Below the pieces are notes generated by a model. It saw only the letters and a program-made list of their open reading frames with translations. It ran no database searches and was not told the DNA's origin. Below, piece after piece: positions 8,898 to 18,700 of a stretch of 53,580 bases of DNA. The stretch covers positions 1 to 53,580 of the forward strand of contig UQCS01000009.1 of the NCBI GenBank assembly GCA_900539605.1, read 5' to 3'. Position 1 is the stretch's first letter; each line of letters starts with the position of its first letter. This stretch comes from an uncultured Azospirillum sp. GTDB lineage: Bacteria; Pseudomonadota; Alphaproteobacteria; RF32; CAG-239. Both the position numbers and the translations under genes were made by a program.

Positions 8898-8924
8898 ATC
8901 CCTGCTCCGGCAGGGATTTTTTTT
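8898..8924 (+). terminator. Intrinsic terminator after flavin reductase gene
   Basis: AATCCCTG / CAGGGATT stem with loop CTCCGG, followed by eight T. It lies between the flavin reductase stop and the convergent end of the ampG-like gene. Confidence 0.85.
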
Positions 8925-8927
8925 GCA

Positions 8928-10208
8928 TCAGGAAATTATTTTTTTGCGAATCATGTACCACAACAACCCCAGGCCGGGAATCACCATCACCGAACAAATT
9001 AAAAAGAACTCGGGCCAACTGACCCGGTCGGCCAAAAAACCGCTGGTCGAAGCCAACACGTCACGCGGCAGGCTCATCAATGAAGACAGCAACGCATATT
9101 GAGTGGCGCTGTAAGCAACGTTGCATAACGAAGCCATATAGGCAACCAACGCCGTGGTTCCCATGCCCGCTGCCAAATTGTCCATACAAACGGTAAGCGC
9201 CAGCAAATAAATGTTATTGCCGGCATAGGCTTGACCGATATAGGCCAAGTTGGTTCCTCCCTGCAAAATGCCAAACCACAGCAAAGACTTTTTAAGGCCG
9301 CAACGGTTGACAACAATTCCTCCCAGCAAACCGCCGGCAATGGTAGCCAGCATGCCGTAAATTTTTGAAACATAGGCAATCTCGGTATTGCTGAAGCCCA
9401 TGTCCTTATAAAAGACAAAAGCCATCGGTGCTTTATATTCGTCGCTCAGCCGATATAAAAGGATGAACAACAAAATCAATTCCCAACGATAATGACGCAT
9501 AAAATCCTTAAACGGATTATAAACCGACTCTTTTAAAAAGCGTTTCACACGCGGTCCGAACGCAAGCTTTTCGCGTTTTTCGCGATAGCGGCGGTCTTTG
9601 TAAGGTTCTTTGGCCAGCAAGACGGTTATAATACCGACTCCGGTACCCAACGCCATCACCAAATACACCTGATGCCAATTCAGATATTGCGTCAGCCACA
9701 AAGCAAAAGCACCGGAAAAAAGCATTCCGATCCGATAGCCGAGAACAAATACGGCAGAACCGGCGCCTTGTTCTTCGGTTTTAAAACTGTCAATACGGTA
9801 AGCATCCAGAATGATATCCTGCGAAGCAGAACAACCGGCCACAATAAACGCCGCCAATGCCATCCATGCGGTATGAAAATGCGGATTAATCGCGGCCATT
9901 GCCAAAATGGCCGCCAACATGCAAAGCTGAACAAACAACGCCCAGCCGCGCCGCCGTCCCAAACGGTCAAACAACGGCAAACGAATACGGTCAATCAGCG
10001 GCGACCATGCCCACTTGAAACTATAGGGCGTGCGGGCCAACGAAAATAAACCGATCAATGCATAAGGAATATGGCTTTCCTGCAACCAAACCGTTAAGGT
10101 ACTGCCGACCAAAAGCAACGGAAAACCGCTCGAAAAACCGAATCCGAGCATGGCCAGCATTCTTTTGTCGGCATAAATTTTTGAAGCTTCCAGCCATTTG
10201 GCAAACAT
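8928..10208 (-). CDS. ampG: AmpG-family muropeptide permease (MFS)
   Basis: A 426-residue inner-membrane transporter of the major facilitator superfamily with about 12 hydrophobic segments. The N-terminal GFSSGFPLLLVGSTLTVWL (about 23-41) is the hallmark of AmpG, which imports anhydromuropeptides for cell-wall recycling. ASQDIILDAYRID (about 127-139) is also typical. The ATG has a GGGGAGA ribosome site. The gene is monocistronic by spacing and may serve with the S66 carboxypeptidase (20465-21448) and murI in peptidoglycan recycling. Some AmpG-like proteins transport siderophores or other solutes, so substrate is inferred. Confidence 0.88.
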   Translation of the reverse strand: MFAKWLEASKIYADKRMLAMLGFGFSSGFPLLLVGSTLTVWLQESHIPYALIGLFSLARTPYSFKWAWSPLIDRIRLPLFDRLGRRRGWALFVQLCMLAAILAMAAINPHFHTAWMALAAFIVAGCSASQDIILDAYRIDSFKTEEQGAGSAVFVLGYRIGMLFSGAFALWLTQYLNWHQVYLVMALGTGVGIITVLLAKEPYKDRRYREKREKLAFGPRVKRFLKESVYNPFKDFMRHYRWELILLFILLYRLSDEYKAPMAFVFYKDMGFSNTEIAYVSKIYGMLATIAGGLLGGIVVNRCGLKKSLLWFGILQGGTNLAYIGQAYAGNNIYLLALTVCMDNLAAGMGTTALVAYMASLCNVAYSATQYALLSSLMSLPRDVLASTSGFLADRVSWPEFFLICSVMVIPGLGLLWYMIRKKIIS

Positions 10209-10260
10209 TGTCGTTCTCCCCGTATCCGCGTTTTTTTATAGCACACACAGGTTAATTTTT

Positions 10261-10288
10261 TATATAGTGTCTTCGTTTTTTTATCCAA
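10261..10288 (-). promoter_or_regulatory. Predicted promoter of ampG
   Basis: Read on the minus strand: TTGGAT (10288-10283), 16 bases, TATATA (10266-10261), about 53 bases ahead of the ampG start. The rest of 10209-10348 holds no gene. Confidence 0.4.
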
Positions 10289-10348
10289 AACGGCTGTCCT
10301 AAAGCCCAAGCCATGTCATATCACAAACGATAACGGCAACTTAAAATT

Positions 10349-11434
10349 TTACAGACACATTTTTTTCACCACATAATTGATAAGCAACCGACCTTCGGCG
10401 GTAACTTTGAAGCGGCGGGGTGTTTCTTCAACCAGTCCTGCTTCCGTCAGCGCGGCAATTTGCGGCGGAGAAACAAAAGCGTTCCACTCCAGACCGCAGG
10501 CAGCGGCAAAACGTTCTTTGTCGATTCCCTCGTCCAGACGCAGTCCCATAATCGTCAGTTCCTCGGCCCGCTCGCGGGGGGAAACCTCTTCCAACCGGCG
10601 CCGGTGCACGGTCGTCACAATCTTTCCTTCACAATGCAAATAGCCGACCGCCCCTTCGCCGACGCCGACATAATCATCTCCGTGCCAGTAGCCGAGATTG
10701 TGGCGGCATTCGAAACCGGGTTGCGCATAGTTGGAAACCTCGTATTGCCGATAGCCGGCCGCGGCCGTAACATCAAAAGAAAGACGGTATAATTCGGCTG
10801 CTGCATCTTCCTCCATCGCCGCCACCCCTTTACGGGCAAAAACCGTGCCCTCCTCAATGGCGAGCTGATAAAGGGAAAGATGTTTCATACCGAAGGCCGC
10901 CGCCTGTCGCAATTCCTTTTCCCATGCTGCCGGAGTTTGGCCGGGACGGGCATAGATTAAATCAAACGAATGATTGTCAAAGTTTTTCAAAACCGAATCG
11001 ACTGACTGCAAAGCATCTCGGAGTGTATGAGTACGACCGAGAAATTTCAGATCACCGTCGTTCAACGCCTGAACCCCCAGCGACAACCGGTTGATCCCCG
11101 CTTGTTTCAAATCGACAAACAATCCCGGCCGATCGGTATTCGGGTTGGCTTCGAGCGAAATCTCCGGCGTTGCGCTCATCGGCCATAGGGCCGCGATCTT
11201 ATCCAAAATACGACTGATTTGACGCGGTTCAAGCAGCGAAGGAGTTCCGCCGCCAAAAAAAACCGTATCGACCGTATAGTCATCATTCAAATGCCGATAA
11301 TATTCCAAATCGGCCAAATAATCATCAACAATGCTCTCCTGACCTGCAGTCGGAGAAACCCGGCTGAAAAAGTCGCAATAAGGACACTTGCTGCGGCAAA
11401 ACGGCCAGTGAATATAGACGCCAAGCCGCTGCAT
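10349..11434 (-). CDS. hemW: HemW-type radical SAM protein (heme chaperone)
   Basis: A 361-residue radical SAM protein. The CxxxCxxC cluster motif is at Cys13, Cys17 and Cys20 (HWPFCRSKCPYCDF), followed by FFGGGTPSLL. The HemW-type CRHNLGYW motif is in the C-terminal half. HemW proteins were long annotated as oxygen-independent coproporphyrinogen oxidase (HemN), but they act as heme chaperones. The ATG overlaps the hslU stop by one base (TGATG), so it is the third gene of the hslV-hslU-hemW operon. Confidence 0.92.
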   Translation of the reverse strand: MQRLGVYIHWPFCRSKCPYCDFFSRVSPTAGQESIVDDYLADLEYYRHLNDDYTVDTVFFGGGTPSLLEPRQISRILDKIAALWPMSATPEISLEANPNTDRPGLFVDLKQAGINRLSLGVQALNDGDLKFLGRTHTLRDALQSVDSVLKNFDNHSFDLIYARPGQTPAAWEKELRQAAAFGMKHLSLYQLAIEEGTVFARKGVAAMEEDAAAELYRLSFDVTAAAGYRQYEVSNYAQPGFECRHNLGYWHGDDYVGVGEGAVGYLHCEGKIVTTVHRRRLEEVSPRERAEELTIMGLRLDEGIDKERFAAACGLEWNAFVSPPQIAALTEAGLVEETPRRFKVTAEGRLLINYVVKKMCL

Positions 11435-12750
11435 CAGAGAATGAACTTCGACAAATCGCCTGAAACCGTATATTTGGCCAGCCGTTCTTCAACCATCGCC
11501 GCGGTTATCACCGCTTTGCCTCCGCTCTGATCGGAAGCATTAAAGCTGATGTCTTCCAGCAAAATTTCCAGCACCGTATGCAAACGCCGCGCACCGATAT
11601 TTTCCACATTTTCATTAATCTGCACCGCAATGTCAGCTATCTTGTCAATCGCCGACGGCTCAAATTCCAACGTAAAGTTTTCGGTTGCCAACAACGCCTG
11701 ATACTGCTCAATCAAATTAGCCTCCGGTTCGGTCAGAATCCGCACAAAATCGTCATGAGTCAGCGCCGCCAGTTCAACCCGGATCGGCAAACGGCCCTGC
11801 AACTCCGGCAGCAGGTCTGACGGTTTTGACAAATGAAACGCTCCCGAACAAATAAACAGAATATGGTCGGTTTTAACCATTCCGTGCTTGGTTGACACCA
11901 TCGTCCCTTCGATCAACGGCAACAAATCGCGCTGCACGCCTTCACGGGAAACATCACCGCCGCGGCGTTCGTCATGGCCGCTGATCTTGTCGATCTCGTC
12001 AATAAACACAATACCGTCGTTCTCAACTGCTCTGACGGCCTGGGCAATAATCTTTTCGTTGTCCAGCAGTTTGTCGCTTTCTTCCTGCAACACCAGTTTT
12101 TCGGCATCACTCACCGTCATTTTGCGGGTTTTGTATTTTTCACCCAGCGATTTGCCGAAAATATCGCCCAAACTGATCATTCCCATCTGCGCGCCTGGCA
12201 TACCTGGAATTTCCATCGTCGGCATTGTATTGCCGCCGGCGTCAATAACGCTGATCTCAATTTCCCGTTCGGCAAGGCTGCCCTCGCGCAACATTTTGCG
12301 AAACTTCTGTTTGGTTTCGTCACTGGCCGAAACGCCGACCAGCGCTTCGAGAATCCGTTCTTCGGCAGCAAGTGCGGCCCGCTCGCTCACTTCTTTGCGC
12401 ATTCTCAGGCGGGTGGCATTAATGGAAATATCGACCAGATCGCGGATAATCGACTCGACGTCGCGGCCGACATAACCGATTTCGGTAAACTTGGTTGCTT
12501 CCACCTTGATAAAAGGCGCTTTGGCCAATTTGGCCAACCGGCGCGAAATTTCGGTTTTGCCGACCCCGGTCGGTCCCACCATCAGGATGTTCTTCGGTAC
12601 GATTTCCTCACGCAGGCGTTCGCTGACCTGCATACGCCGCCAACGGTTGCGCAAAGCGATTGCTACCGCTTTTTTGGCCTCGTTCTGGCCGATAATGTAA
12701 CGATCGAGTTCGGAAACGATTTCCCGCGGACTGAAATTTGCACTACTCAT
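11434..12750 (-). CDS. hslU: ATPase subunit of HslUV (ClpYQ) protease
   Basis: A 438-residue AAA+ unfoldase that feeds proteins to the HslV peptidase chamber. Walker A GPTGVGKT is at residues 59-66, the pore loop GYVG at 92-95 and Walker B VFIDEIDKI in the middle third. The inserted I-domain and sensor/arginine regions follow (ELQGRLPIRVEL, GARRLHTVLE). The C-terminus TVSGDLSKFIL is the docking tail for HslV. The start overlaps the hslV stop by 8 bases, which implies coupled translation. Confidence 0.97.
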   Translation of the reverse strand: MSSANFSPREIVSELDRYIIGQNEAKKAVAIALRNRWRRMQVSERLREEIVPKNILMVGPTGVGKTEISRRLAKLAKAPFIKVEATKFTEIGYVGRDVESIIRDLVDISINATRLRMRKEVSERAALAAEERILEALVGVSASDETKQKFRKMLREGSLAEREIEISVIDAGGNTMPTMEIPGMPGAQMGMISLGDIFGKSLGEKYKTRKMTVSDAEKLVLQEESDKLLDNEKIIAQAVRAVENDGIVFIDEIDKISGHDERRGGDVSREGVQRDLLPLIEGTMVSTKHGMVKTDHILFICSGAFHLSKPSDLLPELQGRLPIRVELAALTHDDFVRILTEPEANLIEQYQALLATENFTLEFEPSAIDKIADIAVQINENVENIGARRLHTVLEILLEDISFNASDQSGGKAVITAAMVEERLAKYTVSGDLSKFIL

Positions 12751-13276
12751 CGGCAGTCACCTTTTCAATAATCAGATTATAGTTGGTATAAACGTCTATA
12801 TCACCGGCAATATTCATCGCCTTGCGGGCAATGTCTTCCGGAGACAGCCCTTCCAAGTCGTACAGGGCTTTGGCGGCGGCCATCGCATAATTGCCGCCGG
12901 AACCGATGCCGATAATGCCGTCATCGGGTTCCATCACTTCGCCGGTACCGGAAATAACCAGCGAAATATCCTTATCAGCCACAATCATAAAAGCTTGCAG
13001 CTGCCGCAAATACTTGTCCATCCGCCAGTCTTTGGCCAGTTCGACCGCTGCCCTTTTGAGCTGATAAGCATATTTTTCCAGTTTGCCTTCCAACCGCTCA
13101 ATCAAAGTAATTCCATCAGCGGCGGCACCGGCAAATCCGGCAATGATTTTACCGTTGCCGATCCGCCGAACTTTAACCGATTTGGATTTGAAAATCACGG
13201 TTTCGCCCAATGTTGCCTGGCCGTCGCCGGCAATGACAACTTCCGAACCTTTGCGGATACATAAAATGGTGGTCAT
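12743..13276 (-). CDS. hslV: Peptidase subunit of HslUV protease
   Basis: A 177-residue threonine peptidase. After Met removal the mature chain starts TTILCIRKG, with Thr1 as the nucleophile, followed by VIAGDGQATLG. The ATG at 13276 is favoured over the adjacent upstream TTG: AAGGAAA stands before it, and the family begins M-T-T. GIGSGGNYAMAAAKAL and the C-terminal YTNYNLIIEKV are typical. First gene of hslV-hslU-hemW. Confidence 0.97.
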   Translation of the reverse strand: MTTILCIRKGSEVVIAGDGQATLGETVIFKSKSVKVRRIGNGKIIAGFAGAAADGITLIERLEGKLEKYAYQLKRAAVELAKDWRMDKYLRQLQAFMIVADKDISLVISGTGEVMEPDDGIIGIGSGGNYAMAAAKALYDLEGLSPEDIARKAMNIAGDIDVYTNYNLIIEKVTADE

Positions 13277-13309
13277 CAATTTTCCTTAATTTTTCATTGC
13301 ACTGATTAG

Positions 13310-13338
13310 TATGTAGGTAAAAAAATCGGCGATTGCAA
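13310..13338 (-). promoter_or_regulatory. Predicted promoter of hslV operon
   Basis: Minus strand: TTGCAA (13338-13333), 17-base spacer, TACATA (13315-13310), about 34 bases before the hslV ATG. The -35 box is identical to those at 14259 and 47940. Confidence 0.4.
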
Positions 13339-13368
13339 GAGCGGACGAAAACAGCGTGCCTTTTTTGA

Positions 13369-14163
13369 CTAATCTCCGAGACCGCCGCGCCGACAGACCG
13401 GAATTTCGGGAAACAACAGCGATGCCACCTTTTGAGCATGCCGATTAAGGCTGCTGACTTCAAAACGGTAATTTCCACCGGTGCCGAGACAATTTTGTAT
13501 CCCCGGATGCCGTTGCAGATAATCTTTCAGTTTGCCGGCCATCAATTCATCTTGCGACACGATCTTAACCTCCGGCAACACCGCACGAAAAAAATGCTTG
13601 ACCAGCGGATAATGAGTACAACCGAGAATCAGGCTGTCGCAACCGGTAAAAGAAGCTGCACATTCGTGCACAATCGTTTCCGCTTTTGCAAAATCGTTTT
13701 CCTCTATCGCCGGCACCAGCCCGGGCACGGCAATTTCCAAAACGTCAGCGGTCGGATTCACTTTGCCGAGCTCTTCACGATAGATATGCGAGCGCGCCGT
13801 GGCTGCCGTGGCGGCAACGCCAATCCGCCGCGCACCGCCGGCAGCGGCAACTTCGACGGTCGGAATCACAACCCCCAACACTTTGACATCCGGTGCTTCC
13901 GAAGGCAAAAAACGCTGTTGGATATAGCGCAACGCGATCGAAGTCGCGGTATTGCATGCCATAATAATAATTTTGCAGTCTTGCGAGACCATATAACGCA
14001 TTGCTTTCAGAGTGTAAGACAAAATCTGACCCGAAGTTTTGTCACCGTAAGGCAAATGGCGCGAATCCCCGTAATACAAATAATCATAATCCGGCATTTC
14101 TTCGATAAACGCCTTAGTTATCACCAGCCCCCCGAGACCGGAATCAAATACTCCTATTTTCAT
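13369..14163 (-). CDS. murI: Glutamate racemase
   Basis: Makes D-glutamate for peptidoglycan. 264 residues from the ATG at 14163, chosen because AAAGG precedes it and the family begins directly with the DSGxGG motif. Asp7 in VFDSGLGG, Cys70 in ACNTATS and Cys182/His184 in GCTHYPL are the catalytic acid/base residues. All are present, so it should be active. The short downstream gap to hslV contains the hslV promoter, so it is likely a separate unit. Confidence 0.95.
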   Translation of the reverse strand: MKIGVFDSGLGGLVITKAFIEEMPDYDYLYYGDSRHLPYGDKTSGQILSYTLKAMRYMVSQDCKIIIMACNTATSIALRYIQQRFLPSEAPDVKVLGVVIPTVEVAAAGGARRIGVAATAATARSHIYREELGKVNPTADVLEIAVPGLVPAIEENDFAKAETIVHECAASFTGCDSLILGCTHYPLVKHFFRAVLPEVKIVSQDELMAGKLKDYLQRHPGIQNCLGTGGNYRFEVSSLNRHAQKVASLLFPEIPVCRRGGLGD

Positions 14164-14258
14164 ATCAAAAGCCTTTAATTTCAATGCTGCCGATCGAAGT
14201 TTAAACCGAGGAAAATCGGAAGTCCATCACTTTTTTCCGATTTTTTTCGTTTACGCTC

Positions 14259-14287
14259 TTGCAACCTGAATAAAACTACTATATAAT
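14259..14287 (+). promoter_or_regulatory. Predicted promoter of candidate small RNA
   Basis: TTGCAA (14259-14264), exactly 17 bases, then a perfect TATAAT (14282-14287). It points away from murI and towards the structured segment 14294-14382. No open reading frame follows it. Confidence 0.55.
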
Positions 14288-14293
14288 TTGTAT

Positions 14294-14382
14294 TAAATTT
14301 TCTGCCATGCAAATAGTCTTGACCCCCAATCAACTACCGGCGGAAAATTTAGCACTCTGCTTCACGGCAGAGTGCTTTTTTT
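14294..14382 (+). ncRNA. Candidate structured small RNA, about 89 nt
   Basis: A predicted transcript between murI and the nhaP-like gene. Starting at the position expected from the TATAAT box, AAATTTTCTGCC (14295-14306) pairs with GGCGGAAAATTT (14339-14350). This gives a 12-bp stem with one U-G pair. The 32-base loop carries CCCCC (14323-14327), framed by a possible inner TAG/CTA plus TTG/CAA helix. Immediately after comes a terminator: AGCACTCTGC (14351-14360) pairs with GCAGAGTGCT (14366-14375), then T8. Promoter, stem, exposed C-run and terminator together are the architecture of a trans-acting small RNA. The C-run could pair with G-rich ribosome sites. I do not recognise a named family. 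It ends 14 bases from the convergent nhaP-like stop. Confidence 0.6.
14351..14382 (+). terminator. Intrinsic terminator of candidate small RNA
   Basis: Ten-base-pair GC-rich stem AGCACTCTGC/GCAGAGTGCT followed by eight T on the plus strand. On the minus strand the hairpin is followed only by AAATTTT, so it is a weak terminator for the nhaP-like gene. Confidence 0.85.
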
Positions 14383-14395
14383 ATATGTTCCGCCC

Positions 14396-15604
14396 CTATT
14401 CCCTGCCGTCATTTTGCGGTTGTTGGTGGTTGAGATGCAGACGCACTGCCAGCCATGCCAGCGTTTTTCCCTGCAACAGCACCGAACTGATCACCAAAAA
14501 GAAAATCAGATTAAACAAAAACTGAGAATCGGGAAAACCGATCATCAACGGATAAGTGGCTAAAATAATCGGCACCGCGCCCTTTAAGCCCGCCCAGCTG
14601 ATAAACAGCTTTTCGCGAAAGCCGAGACCGCTGCGATACAAACAGATGAAAACAGCCGCCGGACGGGCGGTAAAGATCAGAAAAAACGCCGCCGCCAAAC
14701 CGGCCGGCATCACAGACAACAATTCGTGAGGGTTAACCAGCAGCCCTAACAATAAAAACATTCCTACCTGCATAATCCAACTGAGAGAATCGTGAAAACG
14801 GATCAGACTGCGCCGATAAATAAAAGGAGAGTTCCCAACCACGATGCCGCTGACATAAACCGCCAAAAAACCATTGCCGCCCAACAACTGGACCACCCCA
14901 AAAAGCAACAGCACCAAACCTACCCCAAACACTGTATATAACCCGAAATAGCAGATACACACTTTTTGCAGCAGCACCAAGGCCAACTTTCCCAAAACAA
15001 AACCGAGAACCAAACCGAGAACTAGCTGCAAACTGAACATTTTGAGTAAAGCGGCAGCGTCAAAAGCCGAATTTTGCAAAAAAGTCAACGCCCCCAACGA
15101 CAACAACACCGCCATCGGGTCATTGCTTCCCGATTCAAATTCCAACAACGGCCGCAAGCTGCCGCGCAAACGGGTCTTTTGCGTCCGCATAATCATAAAA
15201 ACAGCAGGAGCATCGGTCGAAGAGACAATAACGCTAAGCAAAAGCGCCACAGCCAAATCAAAACGCAAAATACCATAAGCGGACACAAACAAAAACAACG
15301 CTGTCAACACCACTCCCAACGTGGCCAAAAGACTGCCGCGAAATAAAACCGTCCGCACGTCTTTCCAACGCATGTCAAGACCGCCGGCAAACAAAATAAA
15401 TGCCAATGCAATGGTTCCGATATTGTTGGTAATTTTAGCATCATAAAATTGAATTTGTCCGATTCCGTCACTACCGGCCAGCATACCTATAGCAATAAAA
15501 ACCAGCAGACCGGGAATTCCGAGAAAAGTGGAAATCCGGTTGGCAAAAACGCTGACCAACAACAAGGCACCGGCTACAGCCATCAGAGCTTCGATCTGCA
15601 TCAT
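14396..15604 (-). CDS. CPA1 cation:proton antiporter, NhaP2/CvrA-like, no RCK domain
   Basis: A 402-residue inner-membrane exchanger with about 12 membrane segments. VIVSSTDAPAVFMIM and LEFESGSNDPMAVLL are the ion-binding motifs of the NhaP2 (CvrA) K+/H+ subfamily. NhaP2 proteins are about 580 residues, with a C-terminal TrkA-C regulatory domain. Here the protein ends right after the last membrane helix (VRLHLNHQQPQNDGRE), so the regulatory half is absent. The ATG at 15604 follows GGAGAA; further upstream starts lack this. Like the Kef-type protein at 2909-4840, it lacks cytoplasmic ligand control. Confidence 0.88.
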   Translation of the reverse strand: MMQIEALMAVAGALLLVSVFANRISTFLGIPGLLVFIAIGMLAGSDGIGQIQFYDAKITNNIGTIALAFILFAGGLDMRWKDVRTVLFRGSLLATLGVVLTALFLFVSAYGILRFDLAVALLLSVIVSSTDAPAVFMIMRTQKTRLRGSLRPLLEFESGSNDPMAVLLSLGALTFLQNSAFDAAALLKMFSLQLVLGLVLGFVLGKLALVLLQKVCICYFGLYTVFGVGLVLLLFGVVQLLGGNGFLAVYVSGIVVGNSPFIYRRSLIRFHDSLSWIMQVGMFLLLGLLVNPHELLSVMPAGLAAAFFLIFTARPAAVFICLYRSGLGFREKLFISWAGLKGAVPIILATYPLMIGFPDSQFLFNLIFFLVISSVLLQGKTLAWLAVRLHLNHQQPQNDGRE

Positions 15605-15727
15605 CACGTTCTCCGTTGCACCTATGCCAAATATAGGCGTAATAAAACGGTTTGCAACACGCCACGGCATCAAATCGATTACAAAGAAACCCGGGAAACT
15701 CCCGGGCTTCTTTTACGGTTCAATTGT

Positions 15728-18700
15728 CTAATCGCCATATCCTCCGCGATTGCGCCTGATAGGTGTTTGGGCATGAGCATTTGCTTTCACAATTTCGCCG
15801 TTAGCATCATGTGTCAAGCCCAAAGCGGTCAGCCGCTTATCGTGATCTTGCATAAAACGCGACTCCGCTGCTGTCAATTCGCGATTAGCCGATTGTTCCT
15901 GCAAATGATCATAAATAGCTTCCGACTGAGTAATTTTCTGAGCTTCAAACAACGTTTTACTGGACACAACCGAGTAATTTCCTGATTTGATGGTTCCATT
16001 CGCCGCCGAATATTGACCGTCAGCTCCTTGTTGGATCCCTTTTTCCCCGCGCAATGCCTGCAGCACATCCTGATCTACGGTTACATTACCTCTTATCTCA
16101 AGCTGATAACTGCCATTATCATCCTTTTCAATCAGTTTGTAAGTTCCGTTGAAACCGCCACGGTTAACTTCCACCGGTTCGTTAACTGCTGCCGTCGAAA
16201 CAACACTTTCTTCTTTGTTTTCCTGTTCCGCCGAGGATCCTCCGGTTGATTGCCCGTTTTCGCTTTGCGGATTTTGGCCTTTTTCATCCAAGCTATAAAC
16301 CCGCCGATTTTCGCCTTGAGTCTGGTTTTCTTGCTGCAAAGCATCCGTTCTGCCCGAAGCCGGTGACAAGGTTTCCGGATTATAACTCAAACGCCCATCT
16401 TCGCGTACCAGTCCCAGTTTGGCCAAATCCTGTTCATAGTTTTGCCGCCATTGCATATCTTCGGCACTAAGGGTCTCGCCTTTGCTCACCCGGACATCCA
16501 TGTCATGATAAACCGCTTCATGTAACGAAATCCGTTCAGCCAGATATTCGCATTTGATCATAATGCCCGAGGCTTCCGGATTAGTGGGATTCTGTGAACC
16601 GAAGTTATCGGCCCGCAACGCACCGCCCAACGCGCTGAAATCGTGCGACGTGTCGCCGTGGCTACGAATAGTGCTTTGGAAAGTATCCAGCAAACCGCGG
16701 TCAACGTTCAGACTCTGGCGGTCGGCAATACGATATTGCAGTTGCGGATTGCCTTCGGAATCGTTCTCAATCCAGTATCTGCCCTTGAAAGTGGTGCTCC
16801 ATACCTTATGTTCGACAACTTCCGGCGTTGTGGTGCCATAGAGTTCGTCTCCGCCACAATGCCGATTACCGGTATTTTCATCGCCGTTTTGCAGCTTAAT
16901 TTCCTGTGATTGCTGCAAACCGGATGTTCCCTGCCCGGTTTCATCCGATATTGAATAGTCGGCTTTCAGTGCTGCCTTCCATGCGTCAGAAGCACTTGAT
17001 GCCCGGTGAGTTTTATAGTTATCGCCGTCAATTTCGGTTACCATCGTCTGCAGACGACCGGAACGGTCAAGCGAGGTTTTGACAACTGTCGAATGGGTGT
17101 CATCATAGATAACCGTCATCTGAGAAGAAACCATTTTATCGTTCGAATCGTATAAATTGACAACTTCAACATTTTTGCCATTCATCGAACCGGTACCTGA
17201 CATCTCGTATCCTTTGCCACTTTCAAAATCGTGGCGGGTCAGCTTAAAGTTCGTATCATTTTCGGCAGCGTTTGAAACAACCTGATCGTTTTCGCCTTCG
17301 GTTTTCTGCTCTCCTTTGACCGTTTCCGCCTCTTTCTTCATATCCGGATCGGGATGAGCTTCTTTATACTGCTCCATGAATTTTAAAGCATTGGCGTCTA
17401 ATTCTTCGCCGTTGGCCAGTCGGGCTTGCAGATCCTGATAAATCAAAGCATCCATCTGTTCCGGATCCATATTGTTCAGATCCCCCAGATCCATCTGATA
17501 AATAACCTGGCCGTTTTCATCAAAGGAATAGCCTTTTACCGGTATTTTGCCGTTTTCTTGATTTTGGTCATTGCTGATTACTTCTTCTTCCGTGCCGTTG
17601 ATTGTTTTGTCGTCTTGCTTAACTTCTGTACCTGTATTTTCCGGACCGCTTTTTGTGAAAGCTTCGGCACGCAAAGCAGCCGCATCCTCCCCGATCATTT
17701 GTCCGTCTTTGAAATGGCCATCGGCGAATTTTACCAAGGCCTCTACCTGAGCAGAACTCAACTTGCCCTGATCATAAAGTTCCTGCAAATTATTTGATGT
17801 AATGACACCGCTTCTGTACAGATTGCCTTCACCTTCCACTGTAAAAGTGCCTTTAGTATATAAGTTATCGGCAGTCGGATTTTCGTTACCTTCAAGAATA
17901 AGTGTTGCTGCCCGCGGATATTGCATAAACAAATCACTCAGATTTTGCTTTTGAACGTCAGTCGGTTGAAACTCTGTTTGTATAACTGGTTCAATCACGG
18001 TTTGAGTGCTTTTTTCATCTGTAACCGTCTCTTGAGTACCATCTACCAATGTTGTATTCACTGATGTTGTATCTACTGATGCCGTATTCACTGACGTCGT
18101 GTCCACTGATGCAGCCGTATAATCAAACCCGAAACCGCGGAAAGTTCCGTCGGGATTGATCAGACTGAAAGTCGGATTACCGCGGATATTTTCCCATTCT
18201 CTGAACTGGTTTGCCGTATTGACATCGTTCAAATCCGTAACCGTTTTTTCAACCTGAACGCTGTCCGCCGCAATGTTTTCCGTCATTTCCTGATGGCCAT
18301 AGCCCATGAAGCCCTGAATTCGGGAGAAAAATGACGAGTTTTCAACCACCGGCACCGTTACGGTATCCGCAACTGTTTGGGCAGTCCGCGTCTCTTTTGT
18401 CTCAGCCAACGGATAATCTATTGTTGTTCCCGTACCGTCATTCATCATGTTATCGATGCCGTGGCTAACCCCGCCGTAAAGCATATAGGCACCGACGGTT
18501 TCGGCAATCAGTCCGCTGCCGTTGCTGTACAGTTGTTTCCATGCTTCTTTGTCACGGCCTTTTTTGCTCCACAGGGTTTTAATGGCGTTTCCGGTTCCTT
18601 TGGCTTTGGCAGCCAATCCTTTCCAATAAGTTTTGGTGACCATGTTTTTGGCGGCCATTCCCAGAGCATAAGCTTGACCGACAACCGGCAGTGAGCGGAA

